DNA of 64,000 nucleotides from Morinoia aosen (lineage: Eukaryota > Arthropoda > Malacostraca > Amphipoda > Talitridae), in contig CM059567.1 of the NCBI GenBank assembly GCA_030386875.1, positions 51,506,020 through 51,570,019 on the forward strand. Direction: 5' to 3'. Shown piece by piece: positions 37,746-48,410 of this stretch. Within the stretch, counting starts at the first letter, position 1; each line of letters starts with the position of its first letter. The translations under genes were made by a program, and so were the position numbers. The notes below the pieces were generated by a model. It made no database searches. It saw only the letters and a list, made by a program, of their open reading frames with translations, and had not been told where the DNA came from.

Positions 37746-39034
37746 GGTCTCATTGAAACATTTAAAAAGGCCTCGGATCTGACGAATGTCATAACTTTAA
37801 AGATCATCATTTTAATCTTCTCATTCTGGTCTCAAATTGCTGTCGTAAGCTTTGTGTGGTAAACTCTTCTTACCTTTTTATTCTCGTGAATACACTACGA
37901 CAACACTAATTTTAGATAGTTAACTTTTGTACGGTTCCACCTATGTTGAAAATATTACAGCTAGCGATGTAAAACAATACTTTTCATGTCTTTAACCCCG
38001 ATGTACTCTTTGCGCCAGTACTATTACCGCAAGTAAGAAATATCATAACCATTTTGTGTTTTGTTATAGCAAATATTATCGTTGGGACACCTTACATAGG
38101 GATGAAAGATCGGATGTGGGCTTTCACCGGATGTAAGATATAAACAAATGTGAAGCGTAACAAAATGTAGAGGCATGACCGGATGCGGGGCATCACCGGA
38201 AAAGGGAGTGAAGTGTTGTCGGATGGGCGAAAGGAATTTTTGGATTTGGAGTCGATAATTTATTAGAAAAATAATAAGCTCCATTTCCATTTCCGGGCAC
38301 CACAGATGAAGTACTAGTATTTGTGGAAAGCAACCTCATTCCGCTGCATGGAACCAACAGTTGTGATGCTCATTTTATTCGACAGGAATAAGTAAGATCA
38401 ATATTAGAATGATATAGCGAACGTAAAATAAGATAAATTTTCACTTCCTAGCAAAAATTTCAGAAATTGAAACTTAGAAATTGAAACACAGAAACTGAAA
38501 CTTAGTGCCGCCCTCCAAATGCAAACGATCCTTTTATACATATTATTGTTTATTTTTTATTAACTTGTGCTTCTCCCTAAATCCTGTGTCGACAACTATC
38601 ATGTGTATTACGATAACCATGTATAAATAGCAATTAAGGGTTTCTATGCTAAAGTATTTGAATGCATTTTTCGCTTTCATTTTTCAATACTTGTGCGTAC
38701 TAATGAAAGTGTTTTTCAAATAAGCGTCGCGAGGATTGTGCTCTCTTAGTTCTAAATCAGATTAGGCAAGGAAAGGAACTCAATTTTGTTGTACTTTTCT
38801 ATCAATCATTTTGTTTCAACATTCTACACGGGTATTACGATACCAATGTGTTATAATCATTTAAGGATGTTAATGTTAAGGTGTTTTAAAAACCAATGTA
38901 TCGACATTTCATGTTTGTACTTTATTGGAAATAAAATGTTTTTTCTTCTTCTTTCTTTCTTTCTTTTCTAAGAACTTGCTATTCATAAAGTTAAAAAAGT
39001 TCAGATTAAAGAAATTTTTAGAACGGAAATTCAA
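37746..39034. other. Spacer between the large inverted-repeat arms
   Basis: 1.3 kb with no gene. Contains further diverged pieces of the arm sequence, for example TGTACTTTTCTATCAATCAT with TATTACGATACCAATG near 38790-38850 and a similar piece near 38610. Confidence 0.6.
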
Positions 39035-39725
39035 CGAAAGAGAAAGTAGTTTTTAAAATACCCTCACATTAACATCCTTTCTTTCTTTGTTGTAATTAAT
39101 TTGGTTTTGGACATGCAAAATAAATGTGAGTAACTAAAAAACGAAATCCCTGTGACACATGGTTGAAAACACTCTTGTTAGGGTGCGCGTATATTGGATC
39201 ATGAGTCCATAATATTTGCTGCATAGCTGGAACACTACGAAAAGTTAACCACCGAAAATGATTTCGTCTTAATGCACACACGAGCGTAGGAAAGTAAAAA
39301 TTGCCAATGAACTACGTCGTATGTTCAGATGTTTCAATATGAATGAAAAGTTCATTCAAATATCTTAAAATTAAGACCATGACTTGATATCTACGCATGG
39401 GGATCGTAATACTTACACAGGTGAATTTTTGAAACAAATGGTTGGGAGAAAAGCGCGTAGAAAATGCATTCCTTTCGTGGCCTTGGTCTGATTTTAACAA
39501 TATATTTTATGACAAGTGCTTAAGAAAACATTGTGCATGTGATGCGTTGTTAAAAAACACTCTAGTTTTTACACTCCCATATTGAAATTTGAGCTCACGA
39601 ACGCTGGAACTAGTGAAATGAGGGATTATGGTTGAAAATAAATCGGGTAGATCCAAATTAATTTGCGTCTTAGACTACGAGGTTGATATTAGAGGCAATT
39701 TTACGTTGTTTCGTAGTAAGCTAAA
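39035..39725. repeat. Right arm of a 2.8-kb inverted repeat
   Basis: Reverse complement of 36975-37745 at roughly 80% identity by eye. Small open frames in it (39096-39281, 39312-39500) mirror those in the left arm and are not genes. Confidence 0.85.
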
Positions 39726-40194
39726 TAACTGGCTCGGATAAAATTAAAGATTTTGCAATAAAACAAAAATTAAATTGCATATGCATTAAATTTGATTCTG
39801 TTTGGCCCCCTCTTCTAATCGATAGCTGGGATAGCATCAAGGATAAAGCTTAAGAAATTCAAGAAATTATTCTATTGCATTATTTTTCTTTGGCGATTCA
39901 ATTCCCTTTCACTTAGATTATGGTCTCCAGAATACGCAATCGGCATATTTTTACAAATAGAAATTTTCTTTGGAGCTTTCTCTGTTGAAAGTAATCATGT
40001 TGCTTTGATATTTTTAATCGATAATGCGAAAAAAATGTTTCAAATTCGTTTGACCAGTAACCTGGCTACCACTTAGTAAAAAGCCCAAGATTTTGGAACT
40101 TGAGTTATCGTTTTCGAAATTGTGATTTTTTTGAAAATCTCCGAAGAGATATTAGACGACATTTCAGAATAAAATTCCGGAAAAAGATGCCACC
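39726..40194. other. Unassigned spacer upstream of the repeat-coding ORF
   Basis: AT-rich; no promoter motif identified. Confidence 0.5.
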
Positions 40195-40698
40195 ATGTAT
40201 AGAAATGTGTCCAACCACAAGGGAAAACTAGCAAGAATACGACAGCAAGAAAAACGCCGTAGACGATCGGATGAACAACGCGAAATGGCAAGACGAAGCA
40301 ATGCTGCTCGCCAACGAGAAACTAGAGCTAAATTGACCCCTGAACGGTGCTTGGAAATTCTACGGAATAATGCAGAGCAGCACCGAATACGAATAGTTAG
40401 AGAGAGCTTAGCACATGAAATAAGCAAGGAAATTCTTCGGCATAATGCTGGAGAACAACGAGTGGCACGAGAGAATTCAACTCAAGAAAGAAGGGGTGAA
40501 ATTTTTCAGACTAATGCCGAACAGCATCGACTTGCACAAGCAAATTTAACTCAAGAAAGAAGGGATGAAATTCTTCAGATTAATGCCGACCAGCACGTAT
40601 GCACTAGTAACATTAAAAGATGGCCTTTACATGCATTGATATGTTTGACATTTTATCAGTTCGAAGCAGCTATTTCGGTTTTTTCGAATTTTCAATAA
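40195..40698 (+). CDS. Hypothetical 167-residue Arg/Gln/Glu-rich repeat protein
   Basis: The ATG sits in a perfect vertebrate-style Kozak context (GCCACCATG). Residues 1-60 are strongly basic (Lys/Arg/Gln-rich, e.g. QEKRRRRSDEQREMARR). Residues about 60-145 form four imperfect 23-25 residue repeats of the type ERRxEILxxNAEQHRxAxxN, predicted helical from the charge pattern. The last 30 residues are unrelated and hydrophobic, so the C-terminus may be a read-through past a degenerated repeat. Similar basic Arg/Glu repeat regions occur at the N-termini of some arthropod transposon-associated proteins (for example next to Helitron helicases), but no such domain is present here. It may be a transposon relic rather than a host gene. 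It sits about 500 bp from the left edge of the gypsy element on the opposite strand. Confidence 0.4.
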   Translation: MYRNVSNHKGKLARIRQQEKRRRRSDEQREMARRSNAARQRETRAKLTPERCLEILRNNAEQHRIRIVRESLAHEISKEILRHNAGEQRVARENSTQERRGEIFQTNAEQHRLAQANLTQERRDEILQINADQHVCTSNIKRWPLHALICLTFYQFEAAISVFSNFQ

Positions 40699-40982
40699 AA
40701 GAGAGAGAACCAGGAAAATGGTATAAATAATTTTTCGTTAAAATGTATTCTCGAGACTGTAAAAGACTCGTAAAAATTGGACGTTTCGAGTTTTCGCTCA
40801 TCATCAGCAATACAAATTCGAACAAAAAGTCATCTGTAAAATACAAAAAGAAAACAACTCAAAAAATGTATGACATTACTCATTGACTAGGGATGAAGGA
40901 AAAGAGCTAAGATGATTATTTAAAACAGGTTTCGTTTTAAAAATGAACAGCGACTCTAGAATCCGAAATTCCGAACACAACT

Positions 40983-41096
40983 TTGCCCTGGCTATGACTT
41001 TGAAACTATTTTTATTAACTGTTGTGTCGCTTTTGAATGCGACACAGCAGTCAATAAAAATAGTTTCAAAGTTCAGTTCAGCGACTCCTAGGGCAA
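40983..41096. repeat. Hairpin-forming palindrome, possible short MITE
   Basis: Core arms 40997-41030 (ACTTTGAAACTATTTTTATT...) and 41039-41072 are reverse complements with about three mismatches over 34 bp around an 8-bp loop. Outer TTGCCCT and AGGGCAA (40983-40989, 41090-41096) extend the symmetry. Confidence 0.75.
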
Positions 41097-41225
41097 CCTA
41101 TCATCATAAACTACTTTTAAAGTGTACAGTTATGATTAACATAATTTACTTTACCTAGGATCTCATAAGACTAATCATTTTTTTTTGCCTAATTTTTTAA
41201 CCAAAGATAGTTAATATGTGATAGA

Positions 41226-43485
41226 TGTCGGGATTTATGACCGTTGGGGTAGTTTGAACTGAAATGTTAGTTCTTGACGGCCAAAAACTCGAACAACTCT
41301 CGATAGTGTTGTGGGAAATTACAAGAGGGATAATGAAAAACGGATTTGGACTCAGCTTATTTCAGGTGGTTTTTATTTGAAGAGGAACCAGGAGGACTTC
41401 GATGAGCTTGACTGGAAATCCCAGTGAGGTCCGGAGTGCCGGTGGTGAGCTTCGGTGAGCGCTGGCGTCGCTCCGGCCGGTGGATGAGATTTTTAAGTGT
41501 ATTGAGTTCAGAATATTCAATTTACTGTGGGCAATTTTTAAACAAGCACAACAATCGGTGCGTAGCTATTTGTGTGGGCAAAGCATGCTTAATTTTGGAG
41601 CAGGTGAGTTTGATCAAGGTGCCGAGACTGATGGCGATGATTACTCTTGGTTTGAATAGTACTTAGATCCCGGCACGCGGAATTCAGCAAATGCGAAGCT
41701 AATTCAATGGTGCCCGTACTTTTAGGCAGTTGAGAATTAAGGCCCGTAATTAGAGAATATATCAGGCTAAAGGCCCAGAGCATAGCCAAATCCAATCCAA
41801 GTAGAAGAACCAAAAGCGGCCCAGGGAGAATGTTGTAAATGGTGTGTGTGATGACGTTGAGGTCCTGTAAGGGCAGAGGCGCTGGATGAAACGTTCCAGG
41901 AGAGACATCAAGACATTCCACCACTGGCAATCCAACATATAATGACAACTCTTCCCACACGGAGAACTCCGAGAAACTCCTACAGGTTTGACACCAACTA
42001 CTTTAAGGATTCTCATTTTTGGCAAACTCAAGGAGATAGGACAGATTTTGGTTGACAGGTTTTAACAATAAATAAATTGTTTAAACTGTTTAGCTGTCAA
42101 AACTGTTCACTAATGCCTCTGGCTTCAAAAATCTGAGTATTAGGTTTAAGAACTTCCGGTAATAAAGATCGTGATTCCTTACAGAGACTACGGGCAAGTA
42201 AACACGAGATCTGCAGAATATCGTGAAAATATCAAGTGACTGCACTTTTGAAAGCAGTAAAAAAAAAAAAAACATAAAAATCCTAAAGTTCATGGATATA
42301 AATCCTACTGAATCCTGATAGATATCATTTGCAATAATAAAGGAATTAAGGAATAATATCCCCAATGAAAAAAGGAAAAAAGGAAACCTAAGCGTTGATT
42401 TCACAGGCGGAGAATACGCGAAGAAAGAAAACGAAAGCATGAAAGTTCCGTGTGGCGATTTAGCCGGGCGGCTTTACGCGTCGGCCTCAGCCAAAGCCGC
42501 CAGCAATTTGCACACACTCAAGATAGGCAGATGGTAGTGGGTGTTTTGTCACAAGAATGCGATGAGTTAAATTAAACTTTATTGAAATGTTTTATATTGA
42601 AATAAGTGCGGTTACGTAAAGGTTTCAAAGAGTATGGAATTAAGAAATGAAATTCCAAGGCTTAGCAAGAATAGACAGGAATACTTTTCGTAATTTAAGA
42701 CTACTGCAAGTCGGTTTGTAAAAAAAAGAATAAATGCTACTATAACACATGCCTATAGTATTTATAGTCACAGAGTAGTGACAAGAGACGACGGTGTGAG
42801 GTTCCGCCATTACACAAAGACGCTATCGACAACGAACGCCGGCAAATTTCGCCGCGTTCGTTCCGAGTATCGAATCATGAATGAAAACTGCAGGTATCTA
42901 CTATTGTAGTGAAGAAAGTAACGAACATGATTATGCTTTGATAATAAAATCATGACACGGAAATGCAATGCACATCTGACGCAAAATTTTACGCTAAATC
43001 ACGTTGAAAAACAAAAACAAAGCACTGAATGAAAACATGCTACATCACAATTCCTACGCATAACTACGTATCTTAATAACACTGCACTGTCAACTATTAA
43101 TACTCACTGAACACGAAGAAAGAACACGATTATTTTCTAACACTGATTACTCACGAGAACGAAGAAAGAACACGATTATTTTCTAACACTGATTACTCAC
43201 GAGGAAGATGCTGTGAACGGGCTAGTCAACCGCCAAAGTAAGAGTGCTCTATTTGAAACAGAGACGCGCATTGCGCAGTATTGCCACCAGAGGGCTTCTC
43301 TCTCGAAAAATGGAAATTGTTATTTTATCGTCTCATGTATTTACACGAAAACTTCAATGATTACGAATTAGAAGTAAAAAATAATTAATAATAAATTAGA
43401 GTAAGATTTTTAATGCTACTAATTAATTTCTTTAAGTGCGAATGGCAATTTTCTAATTTTTACGCTTATGTAGCGGTATGCTACA
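41226..43485 (-). repeat. 3' LTR of the gypsy element
   Basis: 2260 bp copy of the right-hand LTR. In element orientation it follows a short G-rich tract (GGGGGGTAA, around 43486-43494) that fits a polypurine tract. A minus-strand AATAAA at 42583-42578 is a possible polyadenylation signal. The left flank reads GATAGA before the terminal TGTCGGG. Confidence 0.93.
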
Positions 43486-43495
43486 TTACCCCCCA
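43486..43495 (-). promoter_or_regulatory. Polypurine tract of the gypsy element
   Basis: In element orientation, TGGGGGGTAA sits directly against the 3' LTR start. This is the expected site of plus-strand DNA priming. It is short but in exactly the right position. Confidence 0.55.
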
Positions 43496-43526
43496 AGGCG
43501 CAGACCGAAAGGTCCACCCGCTGCAA

Positions 43527-46500
43527 TCATCTGTAGCGGGAAGGAGGGCGAACTACACGACCCTGCCGAGTTCGGCAATTGGCAAATGATACTGAGCGGG
43601 GAAGTTTCACCAAACGGGTCTGCAAGTTTAGATCGGCAAGAGTCCTAGGAACAGGAGTTACTGCAGCGGGCTCGTCTGGTCTCTCCAGACTTGTCGCTGT
43701 GTCAGTAAGAGGGCTAGAATTAGAGTCTACGATAGGCTTAGGGATAGGGTTTGAATGTACAGACACGTAGAAAGGGTTACACTCAAGTTGACTAGGCAAC
43801 AAGGCAGCCAACTGAGGAAGCTGAGATGGTAGATATGATCGAGTCTCAGTGGGAAAGGAAATCTGCGGAGAGGATGATGAGTTATAAGTTACACTATGAT
43901 CGGAAGTGTATGCGACTTTTAATCGATCAATGCTCACAGGGTCGTGTGAACCGAATCTTTCGAGGATGAAATATTTTTGCTTGCGTTTAAGTACTTTGAA
44001 TGGGCCATCATAAGGGCGCGTGAGTGTAGGTTTTATAGCATCATTGCGGACATACACATGTGTGCAGTCCTGCAGGGCCGAATCCAGTTTGTCCTGAGTC
44101 TGAGGCATTCGTGGAGCCACATATTTGATCTTACGCATGCAATCTTTGAGACAGGTTACATAAGCGGAACGGACAGCGGATGAAAATTCAGGCAAAGGTT
44201 TTGGGTCAACAATGTCGCTGGGGAGACGAAGCGTTTTCCCGTACAACATTTCAGCCGCTGTGCATTGCTGATCCTGTCTGTGTAAATTTCGGATGCTAAG
44301 TAGTACTACTGGAAGTCTATCAGTCTAATCGTGACTGCAATTAAGGCAGCGCAATGCAACCTTGAGGTCTCTGTGGACTCTCTCAATAAGTCCATTTGAC
44401 TGCGGATGATACGCTGTAGTTGATGTATTTGCACACCCTAAAGCGGTGCTAAGCTCACTCCAGAATTTGGAGGTGAATTGTGATCCACGGTCATGTGTGA
44501 CACTTAAGGGAACCCCAAATCTAGAGATCCAGTTTGACAAGAAAGCGCGCGCTACAGTCTCAGTTTGGGTATCAGGAAGAGGGACAGCCTCAACCCAACG
44601 CGTGAACCTATCTATGATGGGCAACAAATAAGAATGCCCGCGCGATAAAGGCAAAGGACCCACCAAATCTAGGTGTACAGAGTCGAACTTGTGACCTGTG
44701 AATGCACAACTCTGCAGCGCCGCACGATTATGTTTCACCACCTTACTACTCTGACACGCATGGCAATTTTGCACAATTTGCTTGACCTCCTTACGCATCG
44801 CTGGCCAGACGAAACGATCAGAAATCAAACGCACTGTACGGTTAATACCTGGATGAGAGAGGGAATGGTAGTGGAGGACAGCTACTCTGCGGAGCGTCGC
44901 AGGAAGATACAAACGAGAAGGTCGCTCGGCATCACGGTACACGCCGTCAACCAAGGTTAGTTTTGGAGGGGAAGTGTTAGAAGGTTTGAGAAGGTCCTGA
45001 AGTTCAGGATCCTCCTTCTGCGCGTTTGCAATGTTGCCGAAAGTGATTTCACCACCGGTTTGGACAGAGTTAACGCGTGAGAGGCAATCAGCGACAGTAT
45101 TGTCGAGACCTCTGATGAAACGGATGTCAGTGGTGAACTGACTTATAAACGACAAGTGTCGAGCTTCCCTAGGGGAATGTCTTTCAGAAGGCATTTTGAT
45201 CGCTGAGGTCAGAGGTTTGTGATCTGTGTAGATCACAAATTCCCTCGCCTCTAGAGCATAGCGGAAGTGTCTCACAGACAAGTAGATAGCAAGAAGTTCC
45301 CTACCGAACGCGCTATAACCATGCTCAGTGGGCGACAGCTTTTTGGAAAAGAAAGCAAGAGGAGAGATATTAGTACCTACTTGTTGTTGCAACACAGCAC
45401 CTACGGCGGTACTGGATGCGTCAACAACGAGACTAAAATCAGCATTAGCAAGAGGATAGGATAATTCAGTCGCGGAATCTAACTTGTGCTTGATTGTCTC
45501 AAAAGCTTTGCGCGCTTCTTCTGTCCATTTTACCTCAATAGATTTGCCTTTTCGTTTCGGTTCGAGGAGGTCAGACAAGGGCGCTAAAGTTTGAGCACAG
45601 TTGCGTATGAAACGATGGTAGAAGTTAACAGAACCTAGGAACCTTCTTAGTTCCTTCTGGGTCTGTGGAAGAGGAAAGTTTTTGATCACTTCTACTTTGG
45701 AAGGCAAAGGTTTTAGACCTAGGCTAGAGATTTCGTGACCTAAGTAAATAAGTGATGGCTTTCCGAGCTCACATTTTGCAGGATTTACGAGGAGTCCATT
45801 GTCGGACAATCTTTGAAAAACGACCCTAAGATGGTCTTTGTGCAACTCCGGGGTTGTGGATGCCACTAGGATGTCGTCTAAATAGACATAAGCGAAAGTG
45901 AGATCAGAGAAAATTTCAGCCATGTGCCTATGGAACGTCTGAGGAGCGTTCCTCAAGCCGTATGGCATTTTTAGGAATTCAAAGAGACCAAACGGAGTGA
46001 TTACCGCGGTCTTAGCGATAGCGCTTTCATCAAGTGGAATTTGATGAAAGGCGTGCTGAAGGTCTATCTTTGAGAAAATTTGAGCTCCCTCCAAATTTGC
46101 ACTAAAATCGTGAAGGTAAGGAATAGGATATCGATCAGGTAAAGTAACGGCGTTCAACCTGCGGAAATCCCCGCACGGTCTGAATTCACCGTTAGCCTTG
46201 GGTACTAGCAAAAGAGGGCTAGCCCAAGGGCTTTTGGAGGTGCGGATGATGCCATTTTCGAGCATGCGCGCAAATTCTTTCTTAGCTAACGCCAATCGAT
46301 CAGGCGGCAGTCGCCTAGCACGGGAGAAAACTGGCGGACCTTGCGTCTCTATGAAGTGCTTTGTGCATGTTTGCATGTTATTAGAAGCTAAGTTAGGGTT
46401 TGTTAATGCTGGGAAATTTCTAAGTTCTTGTTCAAACATGCACTCCTCCTTGAAAGCAATCGAGAAGGAATGCAAGACATTTGCTCTAGTTATGCTACAA

Positions 46501-46889
46501 GCGGGAATTGAGATCTGTGTCTCCTCGTCCCTAATACACCGATTCTTAACGTCTACAACTATGCCAAACTTGGCTAGAAAGTCAGCACCTATTATTGGCT
46601 CTTGAACCTCGGCTATCAAGAAGGTAAATCTGAATGTTCTCCTCAATCCCAGACCGCACTCTAAAATTCTTTCACCGTAACAAGGAATTGGCGTGCCGTT
46701 TGCGGCGCGTAATGTCGCCAACAATGGATTGTTTTTGTCTTTCACCGTGGCTGGGATAATTGACACACTGGAGCCAGTGTCTATTAAAAATCGATACTTG
46801 GTGACGGGATCGTGAATGGTCAAGAGGCGAGTAGTCTGGGAATGAGGCAACGCAGTACTCGCTACTATGCGTCGCTGTTGGCGTTTCCC
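43527..46889 (-). pseudogene. pol: Gypsy Pol polyprotein with one in-frame stop
   Basis: There is no ATG near the start, so expression is expected only by frameshifting from gag. Counting from codon 46850-46848: aspartic protease DTG at 24-26; reverse transcriptase with KIDLQHAF near 261 and YLDD at 323-326; RNase H with D477, E518 and D543; integrase HHCC zinc finger with H662, H666, C696 and C699; and integrase core D728, D787 and E823 (D-x58-D-x35-E). All catalytic residues are present. A single TAG at 44327-44325 (codon 842) interrupts the frame; the same frame continues open to 43527. The part beyond the stop holds the GPY/F-like module (RPYDGPFKVLKRKQKYFIL) and a Pro/Ser-rich tail. This copy would yield a truncated integrase unless the stop is read through, so I call it a near-intact pseudogene. 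Confidence 0.9.
46827..46889 (-). promoter_or_regulatory. Programmed -1 frameshift signal with H-type pseudoknot
   Basis: Gag codons around 46889 place the heptamer G GGA AAC (46889-46883) exactly in the X XXY YYZ register for tandem -1 slippage, and pol lies in the -1 frame. A 7-nt spacer (GCCAACA) follows. Stem 1 is GCGACGCA (46875-46868) with TGCGTTGC (46854-46847), 8 pairs including one G-U. Its loop contains GCGAGTA (46862-46856), which pairs perfectly over 7 bp with TACTCGC (46833-46827). This gives a pseudoknot with L1 of 5 nt, L2 of 1 nt and L3 of 13 nt. Both gag stop codons lie in or just before the loop. Function is inferred from geometry. Confidence 0.8.
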
Positions 46890-47836
46890 GAAGTCATTTC
46901 GGTATAACGAGGACAGTATCTAGAGGCGCATTTGCGAGCTTGGTCACCAAATTTCATGTGGTACCAGCATAAATTGCTACTAGCATCACGAGAGCGCGAC
47001 CTGAAGCGGCGGTCTTGATTTGACCTATCATAAGATCTACCTCTATCAAAGCGTTGAGGAGGAGGAGAAGGATAGTTTGAGTGATAGTCATAGGGATAGT
47101 CGTAGGCATTTTGGTGGCTTTGGAATCTCCCTGGGCCTTGCTGAATGTGAGCTACACTTTGACCTATTTGAAAATTTTGGAGAGCTTGCTTTATTTCAGC
47201 GATGTCCTGCTGCATCTTATCTATTGTGGCTGAGGATTGATTTTGCGCCGTATTTGACGGGCTAAAATTTGTAGCTGCTACATTCAGGGAAGCAACTTGT
47301 GGTTCTCGTGACAAATTAATATTTCGCATCACCGTCTCTGCGGACTCCGCTAATTTTTCTAACGTTTGCTCGGGCCCTGCTAGCGATAGAAATGGACGCA
47401 CGTTCGGAGGAAGCTTAGTCATGAAAACTTCCTTCAGAAATCCCTCAGCTACAGCAACACCCGTAGCGAGTTTCCGCAGTTCTTTCACTAGCGAAGTGGG
47501 AGAGAAAGAGACAGAGACAGATGGAATTGCTGAGGCGTCTACAAGACTTCGGAATTTGTCCGCATCGGACATCTGAAGCTTTGCCAAAATTTTGCCTTTC
47601 AAGATTCCGTAAGGATTGAGAGCTGGAGGGTTTTCTAATATTTGGTTTGAGTCATTCAATAGTTTTGTGGGCGCGGCGGAGACAAGAGCATAGAATTTGT
47701 CTATGTCATTTATTATTTTATGATACCTAAACACGGCTTCACACTGTTGAAACCAGGTGTGAGCGTCCTCCGGAATAAAGGGCGGGAGCCTAATGGGTTT
47801 TGAGGGGGCTCGATCTTCATTATCTGATTCAGTCAT
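46865..47836 (-). CDS. gag: Gypsy Gag structural polyprotein
   Basis: 323 residues from the ATG at 47836-47834; the frame is open further upstream but only with non-ATG codons. Gag assembles the cytoplasmic virus-like particle and binds the element RNA. The N-terminal half is capsid-like, with PIRLPPFIPEDAHTWFQQCE near the start. The middle is Gln/Asn-rich. A basic, Arg/Ser/Asp-rich stretch precedes a single zinc motif, CWYHMKFGDQARKCASRYC, at about residues 290-308, which is C-x2-H-x9-C-x4-C, i.e. CHCC instead of CCHC. It ends in two tandem TAG stops (46867-46862). The last codons overlap the pol frame (-1), with a frameshift signal at 46889-46827. The reading frame is intact. Confidence 0.9.
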   Translation of the reverse strand: MTESDNEDRAPSKPIRLPPFIPEDAHTWFQQCEAVFRYHKIINDIDKFYALVSAAPTKLLNDSNQILENPPALNPYGILKGKILAKLQMSDADKFRSLVDASAIPSVSVSFSPTSLVKELRKLATGVAVAEGFLKEVFMTKLPPNVRPFLSLAGPEQTLEKLAESAETVMRNINLSREPQVASLNVAATNFSPSNTAQNQSSATIDKMQQDIAEIKQALQNFQIGQSVAHIQQGPGRFQSHQNAYDYPYDYHSNYPSPPPQRFDRGRSYDRSNQDRRFRSRSRDASSNLCWYHMKFGDQARKCASRYCPRYTEMTSGNANSDA

Positions 47837-48391
47837 GCTAGCGATCACTTTTGGGATGCACAATTAATGATATCAGTGCCTAAGACTTGGGATTAAGTGG
47901 CAAGGGTTTGCGTTAATTCTTTACCTACTCAATCATTCAGGTTAAGTTGAAACAGAAGGAAGGAAATATGAAATTGGAAACGAGAAAAAATTTCTGCGGT
48001 ATGCGGCAATTTGCGTAGGCACAAAAATAAAGCAGGTGAGAAAAATCATTTTTCTACCTACTCAATCAATCAATAACGTTTGAAGAAAACGGAGGGAAAA
48101 TGGAGAATGGAAACGCGAATTTTACGGTAGTCAGAATGCACGTAAGCACGGAAATAGGAAAAAAAAATATTTTCCCTACCTACTGAGGCACATAAAACAA
48201 ACAAACAAGGACAGGATAGCGCTAAAAAAAAAATTTTGTTAGAGCTGCTCAGAGAATAATTAGCACGGTCAAAATCCACAGGAATCTCTCAAACAACTAC
48301 GACATGGGAAAATTTATCACTACAATGATACGCCAACATTATCCTCTCACAATCTCTCAAACACTTCGAGTTGAGTTTTTTATTTTTACGC
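47837..48391 (-). other. Gypsy leader between primer site and gag
   Basis: About 550 bp of non-coding leader. It holds two imperfect copies, plus the start of a third, of a 120-135 bp repeat, each beginning TACCTACTCAATCA-like on the plus strand (about 47922, 48055 and 48177). No long open frame. Packaging and dimerisation signals would be expected in this interval, but none was identified. Confidence 0.6.
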
Positions 48392-48409
48392 TTCCCGGCC
48401 AATGCACCA
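48392..48409 (-). promoter_or_regulatory. Primer binding site, tRNA-Gly type
   Basis: In element orientation, one base after the 5' LTR, the sequence TGGTGCATTGGCCGGGAA is the complement of the 3' end (including CCA) of animal tRNA-Gly(GCC): TTCCCGGCCAATGCACCA on the plus strand. All 18 bases fit the human-type tRNA-Gly end. This is where reverse transcription would start. Confidence 0.85.
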
Positions 48410-48410
48410 G

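Noticed and set aside
41424..42440. Open frames of 80-123 codons inside the gypsy LTR, repeated at 48609-49623
   Set aside because: Present in both LTRs and belong to non-coding LTR sequence; no known LTR-encoded protein fits.
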